Positions 16,800 through 25,211 of a stretch of DNA of 64,000 bases are shown piece after piece. The notes beneath the pieces were generated by a model. That model saw only the letters and a list, made by a program, of their open reading frames with translations, was not told the origin of the DNA and did not search any database. Numbering within the stretch: position 1 is the first letter of the stretch; every line of letters begins with the position of its first letter. A program made the translations under genes and the position numbers. This DNA comes from Streptomyces parvulus (GTDB lineage Bacteria > Actinomycetota > Actinomycetes > Streptomycetales > Streptomycetaceae). The DNA is taken from contig NZ_BMRX01000001.1 in NCBI RefSeq assembly GCF_014648855.1, positions 372,001 to 436,000 of the forward strand, in the 5' to 3' direction.

Positions 16800-16957
16800 T
16801 GGTTGTCCACCGTCACATCGTTGAAGGGAAGCAGCGGTTCGGCCCACGGGAAGACGTACTGGAACAGGACGTAGACCACGGCCACGACCAGCACGAGCGA
16901 GAGCACTGCCCTCACCCACGCGTTCCCCGGCAGATGCCGCCAGATCCAGCCGTACAT
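16796..16957 (-). CDS. Small single-helix membrane protein
   Basis: 53 residues from the ATG at 16955-16957 with GGAAGGGA upstream. The sequence is MYGWIWRHLPGNAWVR followed by a strong hydrophobic helix (AVLSLVLVVAVVYVLFQYVF) and a short tail ending in NDVTVDNQ. The stop overlaps the pabA start as GTGA, so pabA translation depends on this gene. It is conserved in position in Streptomyces (from knowledge of the S. coelicolor order). The function is not known. Confidence 0.75.
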   Translation of the reverse strand: MYGWIWRHLPGNAWVRAVLSLVLVVAVVYVLFQYVFPWAEPLLPFNDVTVDNQ

Positions 16958-17038
16958 GCCGTCCCTTCCGTCGCACCACGACGCCGCACTCACGCCGTAC
17001 CGCACCAGACTAGCGGCGCGGGGCCCTCCGGAACGGCC

Positions 17039-17818
17039 TCAATCCACAGGCCGGGCATAGTGCAGGTCGGCCGTTCCCGAGTAACCGGGCAGCGTCGCGC
17101 GGCCGTCCTCCTCGACCTTCCAGCCGAGCCCGTAGACGTTGACGTACACCATGTAGTTCTGGATCGCCGGGGAGGCCGCCAGCGTCTCCTTGAGCCGCTC
17201 GGGATCGCCCACCGCCTGGATCTTGTACGGCGGCGAGTACACCCTGCCCTGCAGGATCAGGGTGTTGCCCACGCAGCGGACCGCGCTCGTGGAGATCAGC
17301 CGCTGGTCCATGACCTTGATGCCCTCGGCGCCGCCCTGCCACAGCGCGTTCACCACCGCCTGGAGGTCCTGCTGGTGGATGACGAGGTAGTCCGGCTGCG
17401 GCTCCGGGTACCCCGGCAGCTTGGCGGTGGCGTCCGGCGGGGCGTCGTCGAGTGTGACGGAGATCGCCTCGCCGGTCAGCTTCTGCGTGCCCGCCTTCTC
17501 CTCCAGCGCGGCCAGCTCGTCGTCCTGGGACTTCGAGCGTCCGTCGTCGCGCTCGGCGAGGGACTCGATGTCGCCCCGCAGGCCGGCGTTCGACTCCTCC
17601 CGCCGCCCGTTCTCCAGGCTGCGCTCGTGGATGAGGTCGGACAGCTTGAGCAGCGAGGCGTCCGTGCGGATGTCGGTGCCCTTGGCGGTGTCGAAGCTGA
17701 TGAAGAAGATGAGTCCCGCGAGGGCGAAGACCGCCGCCGTCAGTACCCGCACGGGCCGGAAACGGCGCCGGCGGGCGGGGCTGGATCCCGTCCCGGGGGA
17801 GTCGGCAGAATTGCTCAA
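17039..17818 (-). CDS. DUF881 family membrane protein
   Basis: 259 residues: a basic N-terminus, one membrane helix (VLTAAVFALAGLIFFISF), a coiled-coil segment (LIHERSLENGRREESNAGLRGDIESLAERDD) and a DUF881 domain with ITVTLDDAPPD-type start (ISVTLDDAPP), DYLVIHQQDLQAVVNALWQGGAEGI and VGNTLILQGRVYSPPYKIQAVG. DUF881 proteins flank division genes in many Gram-positive bacteria and resemble parts of the division apparatus in topology, but their role is not settled. It is divergent from crgA with about 150 bp between starts. Confidence 0.88.
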   Translation of the reverse strand: MSNSADSPGTGSSPARRRRFRPVRVLTAAVFALAGLIFFISFDTAKGTDIRTDASLLKLSDLIHERSLENGRREESNAGLRGDIESLAERDDGRSKSQDDELAALEEKAGTQKLTGEAISVTLDDAPPDATAKLPGYPEPQPDYLVIHQQDLQAVVNALWQGGAEGIKVMDQRLISTSAVRCVGNTLILQGRVYSPPYKIQAVGDPERLKETLAASPAIQNYMVYVNVYGLGWKVEEDGRATLPGYSGTADLHYARPVD

Positions 17819-17968
17819 CGTACCCTTATCTCCTTCGGCGCCACGGAAGGACTACGCTAACGGACGCCCGGGGGAGCGCTCAGAGTCCCCTTGTCCCCCG
17901 AACGCCGCTCCCGAGACCGACCCCCGTTCCCTGCGCGGCCACGCAGCGCATCGACAGGAGAGACCCTC

Positions 17969-18223
17969 GTGCCGAAGTCACGTATCCGCAAGAAGGCCGA
18001 CTACACGCCGCCGCCGTCGAAGCAGGCGACCAGCATCAAGCTGACCAGCCGCGGCTGGGTGGCGCCGGTCATGCTGGCCATGTTCGTCATCGGCCTCGCC
18101 TGGATCGTCGTCTTCTACGTCACCGACGGTTCACTGCCGATCGACTCGCTGGGCAACTGGAACATCGTCGTGGGCTTCGGCTTCATCGCCGCCGGCTTCG
18201 GCGTCTCCACGCAGTGGAAGTAG
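17969..18223 (+). CDS. crgA: CrgA septation regulator
   Basis: 84 residues from the GTG at 17969 ([15 protein letters not shown]), with AGGAGA upstream; the frame is open further upstream without coding signs. Two membrane helices ([22 protein letters not shown] and [17 protein letters not shown]) follow a basic N-terminus. CrgA is a small actinobacterial protein that tunes FtsZ-ring formation and septation in aerial hyphae of Streptomyces. It stands alone, followed by a gene-free stretch full of DnaA boxes. Confidence 0.93.
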
Positions 18224-18259
18224 CGCGGCACCAGCTCTGCCCACGGCTATCCGCGGAGT

Positions 18260-18463
18260 TATCCACAGGTGCTGTCCACACGCTGGGGACAATAGAACGA
18301 AGATCTGTGGATAACCCCTAGCACGTTGACGCCGGTGTGACGGACATACTGGCACCCGAAAGCACGTTCGCCCCCTGCCTGACCTGCGAAAACGCTGGCC
18401 TCGGACAGGGGGCGCACCTGTTCCCGCACACTGTGCACAAGATCCGCCACCGACTGTGGACAA
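18260..18463. other. Cluster of DnaA boxes outside oriC
   Basis: In the 260-bp gap between crgA and the rhomboid gene there are five DnaA-box-like nonamers: TTATCCACA (18260-18268), CTGTCCACA (18273-18281), TGTGGATAA (18306-18314, reverse), TGTGCACAA (18432-18440, reverse) and TGTGGACAA (18455-18463, reverse, the perfect Streptomyces box). In S. coelicolor, DnaA-box clusters named H69, H24 and D78 occur near oriC, and D78 titrates DnaA. The position here fits H69 by synteny, which is my inference. Confidence 0.75.
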
Positions 18464-18482
18464 ACGTCCGCCCAGAACCCGC

Positions 18483-19370
18483 TCAGGTGAGCTGAGCGCT
18501 CCTCAACAGGGTCAACCCGACGATGACCACGAGGACGAGCGCACAGGTGCCGTACTGCACGAGCGTCCGGCGCTCGCGCGGGGCGTGGAGCATCGCGAAA
18601 CCGATCACGCCGCCGGCGACCAGGCCGCCGATGTGCGCCTGCCAGGCGATGTTGGCCCAGGTGAAGGTGAAGACGAGGTTGATCGCGAGCAGGATCACGA
18701 CCGGCCGCATGTCCGCGTTGAGGCGGCGGACGAGGGCGGCGGTGGCCCCGAAGAGGCCGAAGACCGCACCGGAGGCGCCGAGGGTCGCCGTGGTGGGCGA
18801 GGCCAGCAGATAGGTGAGGGCGCTGCCGGCCAGGCCGGAGACGAGGTAGAGCGTGAGGTAGCGGGCTCTGCCGAGGGCCGCTTCGAGGGGTCCGCCGAGG
18901 AACCAGAGGCTGATCATGTTGAAGCCGATGTGCCAGATCTCCTCGTGGGTGAACATCGAGGTCACCAGCCGGTACCACTCGCCCTCCGCGACGCCCTCGG
19001 TGGGGACGAAGGGGGCGGGGGGCCAGCGCCCGATGAGCACCATGTCGCTGAGGAAGGACGACGGCAGCGCCTGCACGGCGATGAACACCGCGGCGTTGAT
19101 CCCGATGAGGATCTTGGTGAGGAGATGGGGGTCGGCGGCGATCGTGCCCCCGGCCAGGGTGCGGGGGCGGGACGCGGCGGGTGCCGGGCCGCTGCCCGAG
19201 CGGCCCGCGGCGCAGTCGGGGCAGTGGAAGCCGACGGAGGCGTTGACCATGCAGTCCGTGCAGATGGGGCGCTCGCAGCGGGTGCAGCGGATGCCGGTCT
19301 CACGGTCCGGGTGGCGATAGCAGCCGGGCAGGCTCTGGGCGTCCGGCGGGCCTGCTGCCGCGTGGTCCAT
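18483..19370 (-). CDS. Rhomboid family intramembrane serine protease with N-terminal zinc ribbon
   Basis: 295 residues. The N-terminus holds a B-box-like zinc-binding segment with paired cysteines and histidines (CYRHPDRETGIRCTRC, CTDC, FHCPDC). Six to seven membrane helices follow, with the catalytic serine in GASGAVFG (S200) and histidine in QAHIGG (H246), plus the loop WYRLVTSMFTHEEIWHIGFNM. Rhomboids cut membrane proteins within the bilayer; the substrate is unknown. It is transcribed toward crgA and ends next to the DnaA-box cluster. A hairpin separates it from ppiB. Confidence 0.9.
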   Translation of the reverse strand: MDHAAAGPPDAQSLPGCYRHPDRETGIRCTRCERPICTDCMVNASVGFHCPDCAAGRSGSGPAPAASRPRTLAGGTIAADPHLLTKILIGINAAVFIAVQALPSSFLSDMVLIGRWPPAPFVPTEGVAEGEWYRLVTSMFTHEEIWHIGFNMISLWFLGGPLEAALGRARYLTLYLVSGLAGSALTYLLASPTTATLGASGAVFGLFGATAALVRRLNADMRPVVILLAINLVFTFTWANIAWQAHIGGLVAGGVIGFAMLHAPRERRTLVQYGTCALVLVVIVGLTLLRSAQLT

Positions 19371-19415
19371 GACTTCCCCTCGGTCGTCCAGCGGGCGGTG
19401 TGTGCGCGCGTGCGC

Positions 19416-19447
19416 CGCCCCGCCCTTTTCTACGGATGGGCGGGGCG
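19416..19447 (-). terminator. Hairpin between ppiB and the rhomboid gene
   Basis: Inverted repeat CGCCCCGCCC...GGGCGGGGCG with a 12-nt loop, located 28 nt beyond the ppiB stop and about 45 bp upstream of the rhomboid start. It probably ends ppiB transcription. Confidence 0.6.
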
Positions 19448-19475
19448 TTTGGTTCCTGCCCTGCGCGCGGGTGGA

Positions 19476-20009
19476 TCAGCCCTGCCGGGTCTCGACGACG
19501 ACGGCCTCGATGACGATGTCGTCGAGGGGGCGATGGGTGCGCGGGTTGGTCTCGACGGCGGCGATGGCGTCCACGACCTTCCGGCCGGCGGGGTCGGTGA
19601 CCTCGCCGAAGATGGTGTGCTTGCGGTTCAGCCAGGTCGTCGGGGAGACGGTGACGAAGAACTGCGAGCCGTTGGTGCCGGGGCCGGCGTTGGCCATCGC
19701 CACCAGGTAGGGCCGGTCGAAGGCGAGGTCGGGGTGGAACTCGTCCGCGAACTGGTAGCCGGGGTCGCCGGTTCCGTTGCCGAGCGGGTCGCCGCCCTGG
19801 ATCATGAAGCCGCTGAGGACCCGGTGGAAGACCGTGCCGTCGTAGAGCTTGTCGGTGGTCTTCTCGCCGGTGGCGGGGTGGGTCCACTCGCGTTCGCCGC
19901 GGGCCAGCTCGACGAAGTTCCGGACCGTTCTGGGAGCGTGGTTCGGGAGCAGCCTGATCTCGATGTCGCCTTGGCTGGTCTTGAGGGTGGCGTAGAGCTG
20001 CTCGGCCAC
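19476..20009 (-). CDS. ppiB: Cyclophilin-type peptidyl-prolyl isomerase
   Basis: 177 residues from the GTG at 20007-20009 (AEQLYATLKTSQGDIEI). The frame continues upstream but loses coding character. Cyclophilin motifs: FHRVLSGFMIQGGDP, VAMANAGPGTNGSQFFVT and WLNRKHTIFGEV, which line the active site. There is no signal peptide, so it should act in the cytoplasm in protein folding. The position between rhomboid and DUF5324 genes matches S. coelicolor. Confidence 0.9.
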   Translation of the reverse strand: MAEQLYATLKTSQGDIEIRLLPNHAPRTVRNFVELARGEREWTHPATGEKTTDKLYDGTVFHRVLSGFMIQGGDPLGNGTGDPGYQFADEFHPDLAFDRPYLVAMANAGPGTNGSQFFVTVSPTTWLNRKHTIFGEVTDPAGRKVVDAIAAVETNPRTHRPLDDIVIEAVVVETRQG

Positions 20010-20331
20010 GGAGGTGCCTTCCGGTCGTCTGGTGGTGCGGACCGATACTCCCACGCGCGGGGGCGCGTTCGGCGTTCTTGTGCCGGGGGTCCGAGCGTGC
20101 GGCGGCGATCCGTGGCATTGTCGGAGGCAGGCTCGTGTTGCCCGGTATTCATCCGTTGTTGAGCTTGATCCGCTCTTGTCCGCCACTTCATCACCACGTG
20201 CCCCAGTGGGCTCGAAGACATCGTCAGTGACCCGGATGCCCGCCCTCGCATGCCTGGCTTTGTGTCCCCAGGCATGATCCGTAAAAGGGTGGAAAGTCGA
20301 ATTACCGTACGCCACCGAGGAGGAGGAACCC
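20010..20331. other. Divergent intergenic region ppiB / DUF5324
   Basis: 322 bp with lower GC than the surroundings in places (around 20140-20310). It should hold the divergent promoters of both genes. No clear RNA, repeat or operator was recognised. Confidence 0.4.
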
Positions 20332-21033
20332 GTGACCCGCATCGACAGCGTGCGCGCCGCGACCGGTTCGGCGAAGGACAGCGTGCTGCACGCCGCGGAA
20401 GTGGTGGCGCCCTACGCCGACACGGCCAAGGACAGGGCCGCTCACTATGCACAGGAGGCGCGCGTTCGGCTGGCGCCCAAGGTGTCGCAGGCGGCAGACC
20501 AGGCTCGCCACCAGTACGGGGCGCATGTCGCGCCGCGGCTGGAGCAGGCTCTGACGCATGTGCCGCCGAAGGTGGACGCCGCCGCGCAGGAAGCGGCCGT
20601 CCGCACCCGTCTGGCCGCTCGGCAGGCGGCCGATTTTTCCCGCCCGAAGATCGAGCAGGCGGTGGCCGCGGCCGGTCCCGTGAGGGACGAGGCGACCGCG
20701 CGGGGTGCCGCCGCGCTGGCCGCGCTCCGGGGCCAGGTCACGGCCAAGGAGATCCAGAAGCTGACCCGCAAGCACCAGCGGCGCGCGAGGGCCGGCCGGA
20801 TCGCCAGGGTTCTGGCGGTGGCGGGTCTCGTCGCGGGTGGCGCCTTCGCTGCCTGGAAGTGGTGGGACAAGCAGGCCAACCCGGACTGGCTGGTCGAGCC
20901 GCCGGAGGCGACGGAGGTGCCCGAGTCGGGGCGGCTGACGTCCGTGGACGGCACGGGTGAGGCGATTCTCGACCCGGAGGTGCAGGCCAAGCAGGCTCAG
21001 GAGGAGGCGGCGGAGGGCGACGAGCCCCGCTGA
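20332..21033 (+). CDS. DUF5324 family membrane-associated protein
   Basis: 233 residues from a GTG behind GAGGAGGAACC. The first 150 residues are Ala-rich amphipathic helices (DSVRAATGSAKDSVLHAAEVV, repeated YADTAKDRAAHYAQEARVRLAP-like segments) resembling apolipoprotein- or late-embryogenesis-like helical proteins. A basic stretch (TRKHQRRARAGR) precedes one membrane helix (IARVLAVAGLVAGGAFAAW), then a short acidic tail. The family appears restricted to Streptomyces and relatives. The function is unknown. A very long hairpin and a parS site follow it. Confidence 0.8.
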   Translation: MTRIDSVRAATGSAKDSVLHAAEVVAPYADTAKDRAAHYAQEARVRLAPKVSQAADQARHQYGAHVAPRLEQALTHVPPKVDAAAQEAAVRTRLAARQAADFSRPKIEQAVAAAGPVRDEATARGAAALAALRGQVTAKEIQKLTRKHQRRARAGRIARVLAVAGLVAGGAFAAWKWWDKQANPDWLVEPPEATEVPESGRLTSVDGTGEAILDPEVQAKQAQEEAAEGDEPR

Positions 21034-21049
21034 TCTCCTTCGGGACCGC

Positions 21050-21095
21050 ATCGCCGTGGGGCGGAGGACCTTCGGGTCCTCCGCCCCACGGCGAT
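21050..21095. terminator. Bidirectional terminator with 21-bp stem
   Basis: A perfect 21-bp stem (ATCGCCGTGGGGCGGAGGACC and its complement) closed by a TTCG tetraloop, between the convergent DUF5324 and prenyl-transferase genes. The right arm ends at the base directly before a parS site. Confidence 0.85.
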
Positions 21096-21109
21096 GTTTC
21101 ACGTGAAAC
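21096..21109. other. parS centromere-like site
   Basis: Perfect 14-bp palindrome GTTTCACGTGAAAC, the Streptomyces parS consensus for ParB loading. It lies between convergent genes about 26 kb from oriC and touches the terminator hairpin. Confidence 0.95.
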
Positions 21110-21115
21110 GGCGGC

Positions 21116-21892
21116 TCAGCGGCCGTAGCGCCGTTCGCGCAGCGAGTACGAGCGCAGCGCGCGCAGGAAGTCGATCTCACGGAAGTCCGGCCAGTAGGTC
21201 TCGCAGAAGTGGACTTCGGCGTAGGCGGACTGCCAGAGCAGGAATCCGGAGAGGCGCTGCTCACCGGAGGTGCGGATGATGAGGTCGGACTCGGACCGCG
21301 TCTTCGAGTACAGATGCTTGGAGATGTGCTCCATCGTGAACGTCTCGATGAACTGGTCGATGTCGCCGCCCTGGGAGCTGTGCTCGGTCAGTGCCGAGCG
21401 GACGGCGTCGACGATCTCGCGCCGGCCGCCGTAGCCCACGGCGACGTCGACCTTGGTGCCGCCCGTGCGGCCCTGGGTGGCGGCGGTGGCCGTCTTGAGG
21501 CGGCTGGCGGACTCGCCGGGCAGGAGGTCGAGGGCACCGACCGCCTCCACGGGCCAGGGGTTGCCGGGGGCGGCGAGCCGTTCGACGACTTCGGCGATGA
21601 TGTCGATCAGCGGGTTGAGCTGGTCCTCGGGCCGGTGCAGATTGTCGTCGGAGAGCATGAAGAGGGTGACGTGCTCGATCTCCGCGGAGTCGCACCAGCG
21701 CAGGAAGTCCAGCACCTTGGCCGCGCCGGCCCGGTAGCCCTCCCGCGGGTCGTCTATGCCGGACATCTTGGCCCAGCGGCGGTTGCCGTCGAGCATGATG
21801 CCGATGTGCTGAGGGCGTGGGCGTCCCTCCAACTCCCTGACCAGGCGCTTCATATACAGCGCATCGAGAGCCGCCCTTACCTTCGCCCGCAT
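21116..21892 (-). CDS. uppS: Isoprenyl (cis-prenyl) transferase, UppS family
   Basis: 258 residues from the ATG at 21890-21892 (MRAKVRAALDALYMKRL) with GAAGGGG upstream; a longer frame exists but starts without a ribosome-binding site. Diagnostic motifs are HIGIMLDGNRRWAK (catalytic Asp near 35), ESDLIIRTSGEQRLSGFLLWQSAYAE and YWPDF. The enzyme adds isopentenyl units in cis to allylic diphosphate. Streptomyces carry more than one member, so this could make undecaprenyl diphosphate or a shorter product; chain length cannot be read by eye. Confidence 0.88.
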   Translation of the reverse strand: MRAKVRAALDALYMKRLVRELEGRPRPQHIGIMLDGNRRWAKMSGIDDPREGYRAGAAKVLDFLRWCDSAEIEHVTLFMLSDDNLHRPEDQLNPLIDIIAEVVERLAAPGNPWPVEAVGALDLLPGESASRLKTATAATQGRTGGTKVDVAVGYGGRREIVDAVRSALTEHSSQGGDIDQFIETFTMEHISKHLYSKTRSESDLIIRTSGEQRLSGFLLWQSAYAEVHFCETYWPDFREIDFLRALRSYSLRERRYGR

Positions 21893-22154
21893 GCTCTGCC
21901 CCTTCCGCCTGCCCTGTGGGGTGACGATATCAAGAGCAGACAGCACCGCCCGGGCGCCGAACGGCGCCCGTCCGCGGGCCCGCGTCCCTGCGGCGGTGTG
22001 GGCGAGCGGGGTCGTACGGGTGCTCAACTGGGCCTTTCGACGCGGTGGTTGATGATCACGCGGGTCGTGTGGTCATCGCGGGACGGGGCGTGGGAGTGAC
22101 GCCGGTGAGGAACGTCTCCGCCTCACGGTATCCATATCGGGCGAACCCACCTTT

Positions 22155-23324
22155 TCACCAGCTGATCGCCGCCGCCACCGGCAGATGGTCGCTGCCGGTG
22201 GCCGGCAGGGTCCAGGCGCGGTCCGCCCGTACGCCCGCCGTCAGGATCTGGTCGATCCTGACCACCGGGAAGCGGGCCGGGTAGGTGAACCCGAATCCGG
22301 CACCGGCCTGCTCCTGGGCCGAGTCCAGCCGGGTGGTGATGCCGTCGAGGGCGCCGTCGTCCATGGTGGCGTTGAGATCGCCGAGCAGCAGCAGCCGCTC
22401 GTCGTCCTCGGCCGCGAGGGCGTCGGCGAGCGCCGCCGCGTTGCGGTCGCGGCTGTCCGTCCAGAAGCCGCCGCGGGGCATGAGGCGCACGGATCCGAGG
22501 TGGGCCACGTAGACCGCCAGAGGACCCTGCTCGGTGGTCACGGTGGCGCGCAGGGCGCGGGTGGTGGCGAGCTTGGCGTCGGCCGGTTTGGTGGCGGCCA
22601 GCGGTCCGTAGTCCATCAGGGTGTCGACCGGCGCGACACCGGTCAGCGGCAGCGTGCTCCACAGTCCGACCGTCCCCTGCACCGTGTGGTGGGGGTAGGC
22701 GTCCGCGAGTTCCCTCTCGTAGACGCCCCTGTCCTGCTCGGTCAGCTCTTCGAGGGCCAGCAGGTCGGCGCCGGAGGCGGCCAGGTCACGGGCGGTGCCG
22801 GCGGGATCGGGGTTGGCGGCGCCGACGTTGTGGGTGACCACGGTGAGGTCGCTGCCGCCCCGGCGGGACTTGTCGGCGAGCATGCCACCGAAGAGGCTCG
22901 CCCAGGCGACGGACGGCACGAGCAGCGCGACGGTCGCGATCGCGGAGCGCCGCAGCAGCGCGGCGCCGAGCAGGGCGGGTACGCCCAGACCGAGCCACGG
23001 CAGGAAAGTCTCCACGAGGCTGCCGAGCCCGCCCCGGTCGGTGATCAGGCCGTGGGCCGGCATGAGCACGCCGAGCAGCACCGCCAGAACGGCGAGCACC
23101 CGCCCGCGCCGCCAGGGGCCGGGGCGGGAGAGGGTACGGATCATCCGGCGGACGCGCGAGGCTTCCGCCGGGGTGGCGGTCTCCGCCGAGGTGACGGTCT
23201 CCGCCGGGAGCGCGGTGTCTCCCGGGAGCGCGGTGTCCGCCGAGGTGGCGGTGTTGGTCCGGGACGCGGGGTGTCCTCGCTCGCCGTGCGTGCGGCCCGG
23301 GGATGCGTCGGCGTCGTAGGTCAT
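22155..23324 (-). CDS. Membrane-anchored endonuclease/exonuclease/phosphatase family protein
   Basis: 389 residues. The first 60 are disordered with an imperfect TALP/TSAE-type repeat (short DNA repeats near 23190-23240). Three membrane helices follow at about 75-145 (VLAVLAVLLGVLMPAHGLI and two more), then an EEP domain with VTHNVGAAN, LALEELTEQD, LLLGDLNATMDDGAL and GSDHLPVAAAI, the metal-binding and catalytic Asn/Asp/His set. Such proteins face outside and hydrolyse phosphodiesters or phosphomonoesters; the substrate is unknown. The start could instead be an internal Met at 23144. Confidence 0.82.
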   Translation of the reverse strand: MTYDADASPGRTHGERGHPASRTNTATSADTALPGDTALPAETVTSAETATPAEASRVRRMIRTLSRPGPWRRGRVLAVLAVLLGVLMPAHGLITDRGGLGSLVETFLPWLGLGVPALLGAALLRRSAIATVALLVPSVAWASLFGGMLADKSRRGGSDLTVVTHNVGAANPDPAGTARDLAASGADLLALEELTEQDRGVYERELADAYPHHTVQGTVGLWSTLPLTGVAPVDTLMDYGPLAATKPADAKLATTRALRATVTTEQGPLAVYVAHLGSVRLMPRGGFWTDSRDRNAAALADALAAEDDERLLLLGDLNATMDDGALDGITTRLDSAQEQAGAGFGFTYPARFPVVRIDQILTAGVRADRAWTLPATGSDHLPVAAAISW

Positions 23325-23410
23325 GCCCCCAGAGAAGGGGAGGCCGTGTTGCGGCGGCGTATGCGGTTGCGGATACGCCGACGACAGGTGCCGGCTCCTA
23401 GCATCGGAGC

Positions 23411-24106
23411 ATGCGAGTGCTGATCGTGGAGGACGAGCCGTACATGGCGGAGGCCATCCGCGACGCCCTGCGGCTGGCGGCGATCGCCGCGGACATCGCG
23501 GGGGACGGCGACACCGCTCTGGACCTGCTGCGCGTGAACTCGTACGACATCGCCGTCCTAGACCGCGACATCCCCGGCCCCTCAGGTGACGAGGTCGCGC
23601 GGCGCATCGTGGACTCGGGCAGCGGGATGCCGATCCTCATGCTCACCGCGGCCGCACGGCTGGACGACAAGGCCTCGGGGTTCGAGCTGGGCGCCGACGA
23701 CTACCTCACCAAGCCGTTCGAGCTGCGGGAGCTGGTACTGCGGCTCCGGGCGCTCGACCGGCGGCGCGCGCACAGCCGTCCTCCGGTGCGGGAGCTGGCG
23801 GGCCTGCGGGTCGACCCGTTCCGCAGGGAGGTCTACCGGGACGGCCGCTTCGTCGCGCTCACCAGGAAGCAGTTCGCGGTGCTCGACGTGCTCGTCGCCG
23901 CCGAGGGCGGGGTCGTCAGCGCCGAGGAGCTGCTGGAACGCGCGTGGGACGAGCACGCGGACCCGTTCACCAACGCCGTGCGGATCACGGTCTCGGCGCT
24001 GCGCAAGCGGCTCGGCCGCCCCTGGATCATCGCCACCGTGGCCGGCGTCGGCTACCGCATCGACGTGCCGCCGGCCGCCGGGGGCGAGGGCGCGGACCGT
24101 GGATAG
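23411..24106 (+). CDS. OmpR-family response regulator
   Basis: 231 residues. Receiver domain with MRVLIVEDEPYMAEAI, phosphorylatable Asp in YDIAVLDRDIPG (near residue 52), and Lys in DYLTKPFELREL. A winged-helix DNA-binding domain follows (RKQFAVLDVLVAAEGGVVSAEELLERAW, then VRITVSALRKRLG, GVGYRID). Its last 8 nt overlap the sensor kinase start. It is divergent from the EEP gene, so it could regulate that gene; the signal is unknown. A usual ribosome-binding site spacing is lacking, but the start gives the canonical N-terminus. Confidence 0.92.
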   Translation: MRVLIVEDEPYMAEAIRDALRLAAIAADIAGDGDTALDLLRVNSYDIAVLDRDIPGPSGDEVARRIVDSGSGMPILMLTAAARLDDKASGFELGADDYLTKPFELRELVLRLRALDRRRAHSRPPVRELAGLRVDPFRREVYRDGRFVALTRKQFAVLDVLVAAEGGVVSAEELLERAWDEHADPFTNAVRITVSALRKRLGRPWIIATVAGVGYRIDVPPAAGGEGADRG

Positions 24107-25166
24107 GGAGCGTGGGCCGAGCGTCCGCCTCAAGCTCACGCTCAGCTACACCGGCTTCCTGATGCTGGCCGGAGCCCTGATGCTGGCGGCGGGATGGCTG
24201 TTCCTGACGAGGGTGCCGCACATCGGGCTCCTCTTCCTGCCCGAGTACCAGCTCTCGGTGGCGCGCGACTTCGCGCCGGTGGCGGCGGTGACGATGCTGT
24301 TCCTGCTGGTCTTCGGGCTCGGGGGAGGGTGGTTCCTCGCCGGGCGCGTCCTCGCCCCGCTGAACCGCATCACCGAGGCGACCCGCACGGCGGCGGGCGG
24401 GTCGCTGTCCCACCGGATCCGGCTGCCGGGCCGCCAGGACGAGTTCCGGGAACTGGCCGACGCCTTCGACACCATGCTGGGGCGGCTGGAGGCGCACGTG
24501 GCCGAGCAGCGGCGGTTCGCGGCCAACGCCTCGCACGAGCTGCGCACCCCGCTGGCGATCTCGAAGTCGCTCCTCGACGTGGCCCGCGCCGACCCGGACC
24601 ACGACACCGGTGAACTCGTGGAGCGCCTCAGCACCGTCAACACCCGGGCGATCGACCTGACCGAGGCGCTGCTCCTGCTCAGCCGCGCCGAGCAGCGTTC
24701 CTTCGTCCGGGAGCGCGTCGACCTGTCGCTGCTGGCGGAGGAGGCCACCGAAACGCTCCTGCCGCTCGCCGAGGGGCGCGGCGTCACCATCGAGACCGGC
24801 GGCGACCTCGCGCCCACGACCGGGTCGCCGTCGCTCCTGCTGCATCTGACGATGAACCTGGTGCACAACGCGGTCGTCCACAACCTGCCGGAAGGGGGCG
24901 AGGTCCGGGTCACGACCCTCGCCGGCCCCGCCGGAGTGACGCTCACCGTGGAGAACACCGGCGAGCGGGTCGGCGCCGAGCTGGCCGCGACGCTCACCGA
25001 GCCGTTCCGGCGCGGCACCGAGCGCGTCCACACCGATCACGCGGGCGTCGGTCTCGGTCTGGCCATCGCCCGGACCATCACCGAGGCCCACGACGGCACC
25101 CTCACCCCGGTCCCGCGGCCCACGGGCGGGCTCCGGGTCACGGTGGAGCTGCCGACGGCGCGATGA
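24099..25166 (+). CDS. Sensor histidine kinase partner of the OmpR-type regulator
   Basis: 355 residues from the GTG at 24099. Two membrane helices (GFLMLAGALMLAAGWLFLT and VAAVTMLFLLVFGLGGGWFL) enclose a very short outer loop of roughly 40 residues. HAMP follows, then the H-box FAANASHELRTPLAISKSL, N-box LTMNLVHNAVVHN and G-box GVGLGLAIARTI. The small sensor loop resembles intramembrane-sensing kinases, which often respond to membrane or wall stress, but this is inference. A terminator and tRNA-Ala follow. Confidence 0.92.
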   Translation: MDRERGPSVRLKLTLSYTGFLMLAGALMLAAGWLFLTRVPHIGLLFLPEYQLSVARDFAPVAAVTMLFLLVFGLGGGWFLAGRVLAPLNRITEATRTAAGGSLSHRIRLPGRQDEFRELADAFDTMLGRLEAHVAEQRRFAANASHELRTPLAISKSLLDVARADPDHDTGELVERLSTVNTRAIDLTEALLLLSRAEQRSFVRERVDLSLLAEEATETLLPLAEGRGVTIETGGDLAPTTGSPSLLLHLTMNLVHNAVVHNLPEGGEVRVTTLAGPAGVTLTVENTGERVGAELAATLTEPFRRGTERVHTDHAGVGLGLAIARTITEAHDGTLTPVPRPTGGLRVTVELPTAR

Positions 25167-25211
25167 ACCCGCCCCCAGGCTGGTGGGAGCCGGTCGGCCC
25201 ACGGCACGGAG

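Noticed and set aside
19475..20342. Upstream extension of the cyclophilin gene to 20342
   Set aside because: The extra 111 residues have no cyclophilin similarity and a random composition; the GTG at 20009 gives the normal length and N-terminus.
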